Source: CAVRXQ01 sp963838845
Lineage (GTDB): Bacteria > Actinomycetota > Acidimicrobiia > Acidimicrobiales > Bog-793
DNA length: 64,000 nt
Assembly (NCBI GenBank): GCA_963838845.1
Contig: CAWISR010000002.1
Location: 558,001 to 622,000 of the forward strand
Direction of reading: 5' to 3'
The notes beneath the pieces were generated by a model. The model saw nothing but the letters and a program-made list of their open reading frames with translations. It was not told the DNA's origin and searched no databases. The translations under genes were made by a program, and so were the position numbers. Below are positions 45,428 through 53,156 of the stretch, one piece after another (the stretch's first letter is position 1; every line of letters begins with the position of its first letter).

Positions 45428-46615
45428 ATGCCCAAACGGCTAGGAACCCGATGGCGTCGAATTGCGACCGCAGCTGCAGCGTTCACCACGCTCACGGGTG
45501 TTGCGGTTTGGGCAGGCGCCAGCGGCCAGGCAGGAGCTTCGTCGATGTCGTGCTGGGCGACGGCGACGTCGGTCAGTTCGTGTGGCGGGATGAAGGCTCT
45601 CGTCGCTGCCGCGAAGGCCGAGCACGTCTTGAACCTCACGGCTGACCCGACAACGTGGGCGAACTACGGCAACATCATCAAGGACTTCGCGAAGACCTAT
45701 GGCATCCACGTCAACGACTTCAACCCGAATGGAACGAGCGCTGAAGAACTGCAAGAGATCACCCTGGACAAGGGCAAGGGAAACGAGCCGGATGTCGTCG
45801 ATGTCGGGCCGGCGTTCGCGATCGATGGCGTCCACGGCGAGCCCGGGGTGTTCAAGGGGCCGATCTTCGCCAAGTACAAGTCCCTCGAATGGAATGACAT
45901 CCCGGCCAGTTGGAAGAGCTCTGAGGGGTACTGGCAGTACGACTACAGCGGCGTGATCTCGATTGGTTACAACGCGAGCTCCGTTAGCGCTCCGGTTACC
46001 GGCTTCAGCAGCCTGCTCAATCCAGCGTTCAAGAACGCGGTGGGACTGAGCAACAACCCGACGTCGTCGAATGCCGGATTCTCCGCGGTCTATGCCGCCG
46101 CGCTCGACGAAGGCGGGTCGCTCACCAACATCGCTCCCGGCATCGCGTTCTTCAAGCAGCTCGCCCAGGCTGGCAACTACAACCCCGTGGAAGCGGGTGG
46201 AGCGGGTGACGCGCCGATGGCCGACAAGACCGTGCTCGCGACGATCGACTGGACGTACAACGAGCTCTCCTGGAAGCAGGAGCTGAAGTCGGTCGGAATC
46301 GACTGGAAGATCGTGATTCCGAGTGGGACGCCATACGCGTCGTACTACGCGATGGCGATCAGCAAGTACGCGCCGCACCCGGCGGCGGCGCGCCTCTTCA
46401 TCGAGTACATGTTCTCCCCGGTCGGACAGAACCTCTGGCTCGAAGGTGGAGCTGTCCCGGCGACGATCACCACGATGGAGAAGGACCACACGGTGAACGC
46501 CGCTGCCGAGGCCACGATCCCGAAGTTGAAGAAGGCGCCGGAGATCGCGACCGTTCAGCAAGCGACGACGGCGAAGAACTTGGTCGTCGCTGATTGGTCG
46601 TCCGCCGTCGGCTAA
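45428..46615 (+). CDS. ABC importer substrate-binding protein, family 1 (Fe/thiamine/phosphonate type)
   Basis: 395 residue secreted binding protein. The signal peptide has basic residues (PKRLGTRWRR), a hydrophobic core (IATAAAAFTTLTGVAVWAGA) and an AGA-S-like site. The mature part resembles bacterial solute-binding family 1/8 members: TADPTTWANYGNIIKDFAKTYG at the N-lobe, EPDVVDVGPAFAIDG, and the hinge region PVTGFSSLLNPAFKNAVGL. The downstream GlpD-like enzyme and phosphoesterase suggest an organophosphate ligand, such as a glycerophosphodiester or phosphonate; polyamines, iron or thiamine remain possible. It opens a six-gene operon. Confidence 0.82.
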   Translation: MPKRLGTRWRRIATAAAAFTTLTGVAVWAGASGQAGASSMSCWATATSVSSCGGMKALVAAAKAEHVLNLTADPTTWANYGNIIKDFAKTYGIHVNDFNPNGTSAEELQEITLDKGKGNEPDVVDVGPAFAIDGVHGEPGVFKGPIFAKYKSLEWNDIPASWKSSEGYWQYDYSGVISIGYNASSVSAPVTGFSSLLNPAFKNAVGLSNNPTSSNAGFSAVYAAALDEGGSLTNIAPGIAFFKQLAQAGNYNPVEAGGAGDAPMADKTVLATIDWTYNELSWKQELKSVGIDWKIVIPSGTPYASYYAMAISKYAPHPAAARLFIEYMFSPVGQNLWLEGGAVPATITTMEKDHTVNAAAEATIPKLKKAPEIATVQQATTAKNLVVADWSSAVG

Positions 46616-46642
46616 ACGACAACCCGCTGCAAAGCGAGTGAT

Positions 46643-47542
46643 GTGAGCGTCGCGAACGGGGCCCGCGCGAAGCGCGCGGGCCCCGGCGCGCGCCTCCGCC
46701 GATCTCTGTCGGTGATCGGCGTCTTCCCCTTTATTGCCTACGTCGCCGTCTTCCTCATCGTGCCTGCAGCGGCGGTCATGGTTGAGGCATTCCGTAACAA
46801 CGCCGGCAACCTGTCGTTCTCGACGATCTCGACCGTCCTATCGGGCAACCAGCCGTGGTTGCACTCGTACGGGATCAGCCTTGAGCTGTCGGCGATCTCT
46901 GCCGTGGTGGCCGCGGTGCTTGGCCTCGTTGGCACCGTCGCGCTCGTCAGTTCGCCGAGCCCGATCGTGCGGCGACTCGTGACGACCGGTTGCGGAGTGC
47001 TCGCGAACACTGGTGGTGTACCGCTCGCCTTCGCGTTCATCGCCACGATCGGTAATGCCGGCATCGCGACCCGCGTTCTCGCCGATATCGGGTTCAACCC
47101 CTACAACCACGGATTCTCGCTCTTCTCGTTCACGGGGCTCGTGATCGTCTATCTGTACTTCCTTTTGCCGCTCGTCATCCTTCTCATGCTTCCGCCCGTC
47201 GAGGCACTCCGGCGGGAATGGCGGGAGGCGGCTTCGACGCTCGGCGCGAGCAGCCGTCACTACTGGCAGAAGGTCGGACTCCCTGTTCTCACGCCGCCTT
47301 TCATCGCGACGCTGATGGTCTTGTTTATGGACGCCTTCGCCGCGTACGCGACGGCGGACGCGCTGACGACGGGATCGATTCCGCTCGTCCCGATCGAGAT
47401 AGGCGCAATCCTGGCCGGGAACGTGGTCTCGAACCAGGCGAACCTCGGTGACGCGCTCGGCCTCGGCATGATCGTCATCGTCGCCGTCGCCGGCACGATG
47501 TACGTCGTCGTCCAGCGCCGCACCTCGCGGTGGTTACGGTGA
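46643..47542 (+). CDS. ABC importer permease 1
   Basis: 299 residue membrane subunit with six helices of the MetI-like fold. The EAA-type coupling loop reads EWREAASTLGASSRHYWQKVGLPVL (about residues 191-215), the conserved Gly being in TLGAS. The first helix is FPFIAYVAVFLIVPAAAVMVEAF. GTG 46643 lies 27 bases after the binding-protein gene. It pairs with the next permease, whose gene overlaps it, to form the pore. Confidence 0.9.
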   Translation: MSVANGARAKRAGPGARLRRSLSVIGVFPFIAYVAVFLIVPAAAVMVEAFRNNAGNLSFSTISTVLSGNQPWLHSYGISLELSAISAVVAAVLGLVGTVALVSSPSPIVRRLVTTGCGVLANTGGVPLAFAFIATIGNAGIATRVLADIGFNPYNHGFSLFSFTGLVIVYLYFLLPLVILLMLPPVEALRREWREAASTLGASSRHYWQKVGLPVLTPPFIATLMVLFMDAFAAYATADALTTGSIPLVPIEIGAILAGNVVSNQANLGDALGLGMIVIVAVAGTMYVVVQRRTSRWLR

Positions 47543-48390
47543 AGACGGGCCGCACGTTCCGCTGGATCGCCATGACGATTCTCGGCTTCTACGTCCTCAT
47601 CCCTGTCGCGGCGTCGGTCCAGTTCACGCTCGAAGACGGGTACCGAGGAAAGCTCTCGTTTACGGCGTACGACCAGGCGATCCACGAGCCCGGCCTGGGC
47701 TCGAGCCTGCTGGTCTCGACGAAGGTCGCGCTCGGGGCGATGGCGATCACCCTCGTTCTCCTCGTCCCGACCGTGATCTTCGTCAACCTCCGCCACCCGA
47801 AGATTCGTCCCGTGCTCGATGCGATCAGTCTTCTGCCCCTGGGCGTTCCTTCGGTCGTCATCGTTCTCGGCGTCTTGGGTGCCTACCGGAACTTTCCGAA
47901 TTGGATCATTACCACCCCGTTGATCCTGGCGCTCGTTTACGTCGTCCTCGCCATGCCCTTTTCGTATCGCGCGATCGACGCCGGCGTTCGGGCGATCGAC
48001 CTCCACACACTCGTCGACGCTGGCCGCGCGATGGGCGCTGGATGGCGCAAGCTGTTCTTTCGTGTCCTCCTACCGAATTTACGTTCGGGAATTCTGGCGG
48101 CGGCGTTCTTGACGGTCGCCCTCTCGCTTGGTGAATTCGCAATCGCGAGCATCATGGGCTTCTCGACGTTCCCGGTCTGGCTCGTGAGCGTCGAGGGCAA
48201 CAACCCCTACGTCGCTGTGGCGCTGTCGATCACTGCGCTTTTGTTCACCTGGGTTGTGCTCGTCGTTCTTGCGCTGGCCGGTGCCGGCCGCCGCAGGCGG
48301 CCGCGGCCAGGCTTCGGCGTCGAACTCGTCGACGAGATCGAGGACGCGGAGCTCGCGGCTGAGATTCCGATCGAAAGCTCGTCGGCGTGA
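47539..48390 (+). CDS. ABC importer permease 2
   Basis: 283 residue second pore subunit, six helices. The coupling loop reads DAGRAMGAGWRKLFFRVLLP with the conserved Gly, and the middle carries PSVVIVLGVLGAYRNFPNW. GTG 47539 overlaps the previous stop (GTGA); a GTG at 47530 is also in frame. The C-terminal tail is charged and acidic (DEIEDAELAAEIPIE). The ATPase start overlaps its stop. Confidence 0.9.
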   Translation: MKTGRTFRWIAMTILGFYVLIPVAASVQFTLEDGYRGKLSFTAYDQAIHEPGLGSSLLVSTKVALGAMAITLVLLVPTVIFVNLRHPKIRPVLDAISLLPLGVPSVVIVLGVLGAYRNFPNWIITTPLILALVYVVLAMPFSYRAIDAGVRAIDLHTLVDAGRAMGAGWRKLFFRVLLPNLRSGILAAAFLTVALSLGEFAIASIMGFSTFPVWLVSVEGNNPYVAVALSITALLFTWVVLVVLALAGAGRRRRPRPGFGVELVDEIEDAELAAEIPIESSSA

Positions 48391-49523
48391 CGTCGTCGGA
48401 AACCATTCGGCCAGCGACCCCGGTCTCGCCGTCGTCGACGGAAATTGCCAGCTTTGGCCGCGGCGCGGTCAGCCTCGAGCTCGTCGACTGCCGGCGTACG
48501 TTCGGCAAGGTGAACGCGCTCGATCAATTCTCCCTGACGATCGCTCCGGGCGAGCTCGTCGCGCTGCTCGGTCCGTCGGGCTGCGGGAAGACGACCGTGT
48601 TGCGGGCCGTTGCGGGACTCGAACAGCTCGATGCGGGTCGAGTGCTCGTCGGCGGGGAGGACATCACGCACACGCCGACGCACCGGCGCCACATAGGCAT
48701 GGTCTTCCAGGCGTACAGCCTCTTTCCGAACATGACGGCGCTTGAGAACGTCGCGTTCGGATTGGAGGTCCGACGCACACCCGCGGCGCAACGGCGCAAG
48801 CGTGCCGGAGAACTCCTCGACCTCGTCGGCCTCGGCCAGATGGCCGAGCGGTTTCCCCATGAACTTTCTGGCGGGCAGCAACAGCGGGTTGCGCTGGCGC
48901 GTGCGCTGTGCATCGCGCCCCGATTGCTGTTGCTCGACGAACCCCTGTCTGCCCTCGACGCAAAGGTGCGCGCGCAACTGCGCGACGAGATCCGGCGAAT
49001 CCAGCTCGACCTCGGCATGACGACACTGTTCGTCACCCACGACCAGGAAGAGGCGCTGTCGATCGCCGACCGCGTCGGGGTGATGCGATCCGGGTCCCTC
49101 GAGCAGCTCGGCGCGCCGGCCCAGGTCTACTCCAGCCCCGCAACGAATTTCGTTGCCGGGTTCGTCGGTTCGGTGAGCCGCCTGCCGGGCGAGGTGCTCG
49201 CTCCGGGCACCGTCGCGGTTTTCGGCACGCAGCTCGCGGTCCCGCCCGGGCGCGCCGGCGCTCTCGCGGCCGGGACGAAGGTCGACGTCCTCGTCCGACC
49301 CGAGAGCGTGCGCTTTCGCGCCCAAGCCGACGGACCGGGGGTCGTCGCCCGGGCCTCGTTCCTCGGCGCAGTGGTGCGCGCCGTCGCGACGCTTCCCGGC
49401 GGCGTCGAGGTCACTTCGACGTTGCCGGCCGCCGAGGCGTTCAGCTTCCCCCCCGGGACGCGCGTCGCGGTCGAACTCCTCGGCGACGTCTTGTTCGTCG
49501 TCGAACGCCAAGGCGCCGATTGA
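48387..49523 (+). CDS. ABC importer ATP-binding protein (PotA/UgpC-like)
   Basis: 378 residue ATPase. A 30 residue polar leader precedes the nucleotide-binding domain: Walker A GPSGCGKTT, Q-loop MVFQAYSLFPNM, signature LSGGQQQR, Walker B LLLLDEPLSALDAKVR, switch VTHDQEEAL. The C-terminal third is a TOBE/OB regulatory domain (VDVLVRPESVRFRA), as in the MalK/PotA class. GTG 48387 overlaps the permease stop. It powers the adjacent two permeases. Confidence 0.93.
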   Translation: MTSSETIRPATPVSPSSTEIASFGRGAVSLELVDCRRTFGKVNALDQFSLTIAPGELVALLGPSGCGKTTVLRAVAGLEQLDAGRVLVGGEDITHTPTHRRHIGMVFQAYSLFPNMTALENVAFGLEVRRTPAAQRRKRAGELLDLVGLGQMAERFPHELSGGQQQRVALARALCIAPRLLLLDEPLSALDAKVRAQLRDEIRRIQLDLGMTTLFVTHDQEEALSIADRVGVMRSGSLEQLGAPAQVYSSPATNFVAGFVGSVSRLPGEVLAPGTVAVFGTQLAVPPGRAGALAAGTKVDVLVRPESVRFRAQADGPGVVARASFLGAVVRAVATLPGGVEVTSTLPAAEAFSFPPGTRVAVELLGDVLFVVERQGAD

Positions 49524-51244
49524 AAGAGACACTCCCGGAAACCGGGCGCGCGGTCCTGTCCCCAGAGCGACGCCGCGAGAGCCTCGACGCGATCGCCGAG
49601 ACGACCGTTGACATCGTCGTCGTCGGCGGGGGCATCACCGGCGCCGGCGTGGCTCTCGACGCCGTGACGCGCGGTTGCTCGGTAGCGCTCTTGGAGGCCG
49701 ACGACTGGGCCGCGGGCACGTCGAGTCGTTCGAGCAAGCTCATCCACGGCGGGCTCCGCTACCTGGAGCAACTCCGCTTTGGGTTGGTGCGCGAGGCGCT
49801 TCGCGAACGGGCGCTGCTGCTCGAGCGGCTCGCTCCGCACCTCGTCCGTCCGGTGCCCTTCCTGTTCCCGCTGCGCCATCGTGCCTGGGAGCGGGCGTAC
49901 GTCGGAACCGGCCTCCACGTGTACGACGCACTCGCCGGGGTCTTGCGTAGCCAAGGTGATGCCCGAATTGTTCCGCATCGCCATCTTGATCGTCGGGAAG
50001 TGCTCGCCGCGGCACCAGGGCTGCGCGACGCCGGGCTGCGCGGCGGGCTCACCTACTACGACGCCGAGGTTGACGACGCCCGCTTCGCGCTCGAAGTCGT
50101 GCGGACCGCCGCCGCGTACGGGGCGCTGGTGGCGACGAGGGCCCGTGTCACCGGATTCCTCAGTGACAAGGGCGGCGTCCGGGGCGTCGTCGCACGCGAC
50201 GAGGAAAGCGGTACCGATCTCGAAGTGCGCGCGAAGAGCGTTGTCTGCGCGGGTGGCGTCTGGACCACGCCGTTGCAAATTGCGGCTGGCGTCTCCGATG
50301 GATTGCAGGTCCGCGCGTCGAAAGGCGTGCACCTCGTCCTGCCGCAAGAGCGCCTCCCGCTGTCGATGGGCCTCATCGTCCGTGCCGGGAAGAGCGTCTT
50401 GTTGGTCATCCCTTGGGGCCGACACTGGATCGTCGGAACAACCGACACGGAGTGGACGCTCGAATCGCACGAGCCCGTGGCGACAGCGGCCGACGTCCAC
50501 TACTTGCTCGATCGGCTGAACGCCGAACTCGCCGTCTCCGTCTCAGCGAGCGACATCGTCGCTACCTACGCCGGGCTGCGTCCGCTGCTCGCGGGGCGGG
50601 CAGCCTCGACCTCCGAGCTTGGCCGTGAGCACGTCGTTGTCCGGCCGCGCCCTGGACTCACCGTCGTCGCCGGAGGCAAGTACACGACGTACCGGGTGAT
50701 GGCCGCTGACGCCGTCGATCTCGCGCTCCGCGACGTCGGCCGTGGATTGCCCGCGAGCAAGACGGCGACGATCCCGCTGCTTGGTGCCGGCGGCGACGAA
50801 CATGAGGACATGGCCAGTCTCGGCCGGCGCGCCGGTCTTGCGGACGAGATCGTCGAGCACCTCCGGGCGCGCTACGGCGCGCTCGCATCCGAGGTGATCG
50901 CCCTGGTCGCCGGAGACGCGGCGCTAGTGCAGCCAATTCCCGGCGCCGAGGATTACCTTCTCGCCGAAGCGCGTTATGCCTGCTCGCACGAAGGCGCGCT
51001 CGGGCTTGCCGACGTGCTCGAACGCCGGATCCGGATCGCGATCGAGTATCCCGACCGCGGCGCGACGGCCGCCGCCGCCATCGCCGACGTGCTGGCGCCG
51101 GTGCTCGGATGGAACACCGAGGACACAACGCGTGCAGTCGACGCCTATCGGCGCTCGGTGACGGCGCGGCGCGCGGCCGAGTCAGCTCCCGACGATGGGC
51201 GCGCCCAGGCCGAAATGGCGACCGCCACCGCAAGTCGCGGCTGA
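49520..51244 (+). CDS. glpD: Glycerol-3-phosphate dehydrogenase, FAD-dependent
   Basis: 574 residue GlpD/GlpA-type membrane-associated dehydrogenase that oxidises glycerol 3-phosphate to dihydroxyacetone phosphate and feeds the quinone pool. It has the FAD motif VVVGGGITGAGVALDAVTRG, the typical WAAGTSSRSSKLIHGGLRYLEQ segment, IPWGRHWIVGTTDTEW, and TYAGLRPLLAG with VVAGGKYTTYRVMA near the end of the catalytic domain. The C-terminal helical domain (about residues 430-550) is present. TTG 49520 overlaps the ATPase stop; the upstream open frame is non-homologous. Translational coupling to a transporter suggests that imported substrate yields glycerol 3-phosphate. Confidence 0.9.
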   Translation: MKETLPETGRAVLSPERRRESLDAIAETTVDIVVVGGGITGAGVALDAVTRGCSVALLEADDWAAGTSSRSSKLIHGGLRYLEQLRFGLVREALRERALLLERLAPHLVRPVPFLFPLRHRAWERAYVGTGLHVYDALAGVLRSQGDARIVPHRHLDRREVLAAAPGLRDAGLRGGLTYYDAEVDDARFALEVVRTAAAYGALVATRARVTGFLSDKGGVRGVVARDEESGTDLEVRAKSVVCAGGVWTTPLQIAAGVSDGLQVRASKGVHLVLPQERLPLSMGLIVRAGKSVLLVIPWGRHWIVGTTDTEWTLESHEPVATAADVHYLLDRLNAELAVSVSASDIVATYAGLRPLLAGRAASTSELGREHVVVRPRPGLTVVAGGKYTTYRVMAADAVDLALRDVGRGLPASKTATIPLLGAGGDEHEDMASLGRRAGLADEIVEHLRARYGALASEVIALVAGDAALVQPIPGAEDYLLAEARYACSHEGALGLADVLERRIRIAIEYPDRGATAAAAIADVLAPVLGWNTEDTTRAVDAYRRSVTARRAAESAPDDGRAQAEMATATASRG

Positions 51245-51256
51245 AAGCGCCCGCCG

Positions 51257-52903
51257 TTGCCCGCTCGTCCAGAACCGGTGCCGACGACGCTCGAACGCAC
51301 CTTGATTGCGGGCGAGGCGGTCCGCGCCGGACGCGTCCGCTCCTACCGGCGGCTCGCCGTCGGTGCGGGCGAGCCGCGGCTCGTCTGCGACCCCCTCCGA
51401 CTTGGCAGCGCGCTCGGTCCGGGTGCGCGCAGCGTCCTTCGTCTCGTTCACTTCACCGACTTTCAGCTCACCGACGTGCAGTCGCCGGGGCGTTTCGAGT
51501 TCTTCCAAGCGCTCATCGGGCGGAAAGGCGCCGGGACGTTCGTGCCGGCGCAACGGCCGCAGGAGTCGCTCGTCGCGCACGCCGCGGAGATGATGATCCG
51601 CACCGTCAATCGACTCGGCGACGGCCCGGAGACGGGCGCCCCGCTCGGCCTCGCGCTCGCCACCGGCGACAGCATCGACAACTCGCAGGCGAACGAGCTC
51701 GCGATGTTCCTTTCGATCCTCGGCGGCGGCGAGGTGAACCCGGGATCGGGCGCTCCCGGATACGAGGGCGTGCAGGCGGCCGGATGGCCGAACCGCCTTT
51801 ACTGGCACCCCGATCCGGGTGCCGACGACGACTTCAAAACGGAGTTCGGATATCCCGAGCACCCCGGGCTGCTCGAGCGGGCGATGTCGCCATTCAAGGC
51901 GAGCGGCTTGACCGTCCCGTGGCTCTCGTGCTTCGGCAACCACGACGGCCTCGTGCTCGGCACCGCCATCGCCACCGATGGGTACCGGGCCACCGTCGTC
52001 GGGGAGCGGAAGGCGATCGAACCGCCAGAGGGTCCGGATTTGCTTTCGCGGGAAGCCGAATTGGTCTCACATCCCGAACGCTTCCTCACCGGCGCGGCGC
52101 GAACCGTGACGGCCGATCCGGCCCGGCGACTCGTCGGCCGCGGCGAATTCGTTGCCGCCCACCTGCGCGCGGCCGGCGACCCGGTCGGTCACGGGTACAG
52201 CGAGGCGAACGTGCGCGACGAGACGGCCTATGCCGCGCATGACGTGGGGGAGGCGATCCGAGTCGTGCTCCTCGACACGACGAACCTCGACGGCTACCAC
52301 CACGGCAGCCTCGGCCGGCGGCAGCTCGCCTGGCTCGAAGAGTGTCTCGCCGAAGTCCACTCGCGCTATCTCGCCGCGGACGGTCGTGAAGTGAGAACGG
52401 GCAATCCGGACCGTCTCGTCGTGCTTGCTTCGCACCACGGTCTTGCGACGCTGACGAACGCCCGCCAGGACCCGGCGGGCGCCGAGGACGACCAGCCACG
52501 CGTGCTTGCCGAGGAGGTGCGGTCTGTCCTGCACCGCTTCCCAAACGTCGTCTTGTGGCTGAACGGCCACCGCCATCTGAACGCCGTCGTGTTCTGGCCG
52601 AGTCCCCGCGATGAGAAGGCTGGGTTCTGGGAGGTTTCGACGGCGGCGATGGCCGACTGGCCGTGCCAGGCACGCGTCGTCGAACTCGTCGTCGGTGACA
52701 ACGGGTCGCTCTCGGTGCTTGCGACCATGGTCGACCACGACTCGGCACCCGACCCCGAACGCGCCCGCGGTCTCGAGCAGCTCGCGGCGTTGCACCGCGA
52801 GCTCGCTGCGAATGTCCCTTGGGCGGGCATGGATACGCCCCGCGCGGGGGGCCCGGCCGACCGCAACGTCGACCTCGTCCTTGCGCTGCCTTTCGGCCCC
52901 TGA
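51257..52903 (+). CDS. Metallophosphoesterase, TIGR03767-like
   Basis: 548 residue calcineurin-type phosphoesterase of the actinobacterial PPA1498 group. The two-metal site motifs occur in order: VHFTDFQLTD (D-x-Q in place of the usual D-x-H), ALATGDSIDN, CFGNHDG, LASHHG and LNGHRHLN. No signal peptide is seen, so it appears cytosolic. TTG 51257 lies 12 bases after glpD and it ends the operon. It could hydrolyse an imported glycerophosphodiester or another phosphoester to feed GlpD; this is inference from neighbours. Confidence 0.82.
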   Translation: MPARPEPVPTTLERTLIAGEAVRAGRVRSYRRLAVGAGEPRLVCDPLRLGSALGPGARSVLRLVHFTDFQLTDVQSPGRFEFFQALIGRKGAGTFVPAQRPQESLVAHAAEMMIRTVNRLGDGPETGAPLGLALATGDSIDNSQANELAMFLSILGGGEVNPGSGAPGYEGVQAAGWPNRLYWHPDPGADDDFKTEFGYPEHPGLLERAMSPFKASGLTVPWLSCFGNHDGLVLGTAIATDGYRATVVGERKAIEPPEGPDLLSREAELVSHPERFLTGAARTVTADPARRLVGRGEFVAAHLRAAGDPVGHGYSEANVRDETAYAAHDVGEAIRVVLLDTTNLDGYHHGSLGRRQLAWLEECLAEVHSRYLAADGREVRTGNPDRLVVLASHHGLATLTNARQDPAGAEDDQPRVLAEEVRSVLHRFPNVVLWLNGHRHLNAVVFWPSPRDEKAGFWEVSTAAMADWPCQARVVELVVGDNGSLSVLATMVDHDSAPDPERARGLEQLAALHRELAANVPWAGMDTPRAGGPADRNVDLVLALPFGP

Positions 52904-53156
52904 AACTTTCCGCGGCGGGCGCTCGACCGTGACCGGGGTGTCCGGTTCGGTCGGAAGTTAGTTTGACCGGAAGCCGTCGCCGGCGACCCGGGGCGGCCTC
53001 GCCGGCCGGCAGCTTGGGGACCCGCCAGAAGGAGCCGCCCCCTCCGGCCCCCAAATTGAGGTTTGACGGCGCCCTCGACGGCTTCGGTGAGGACACCAGG
53101 CTCGAACGGCACTGCGGGCATCGGCTCCGCGACAGCCCGCCGGTATCCTCGCCGAG
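52904..53156. other. Intergenic region upstream of uvrA
   Basis: 253 bases at the right edge of the accessory region. It has TTGACC (52971) and TTGACG (53064) words that could be -35 elements, and TATCCT (53144-53149) close to the uvrA ATG. No actinobacterial SOS box (GAAC-N4-GTTC) was found. Confidence 0.35.

Noticed and set aside
53060..53156. SOS/LexA box before uvrA or uvrB
   Set aside because: No GAAC-N4-GTTC match was found near either start.
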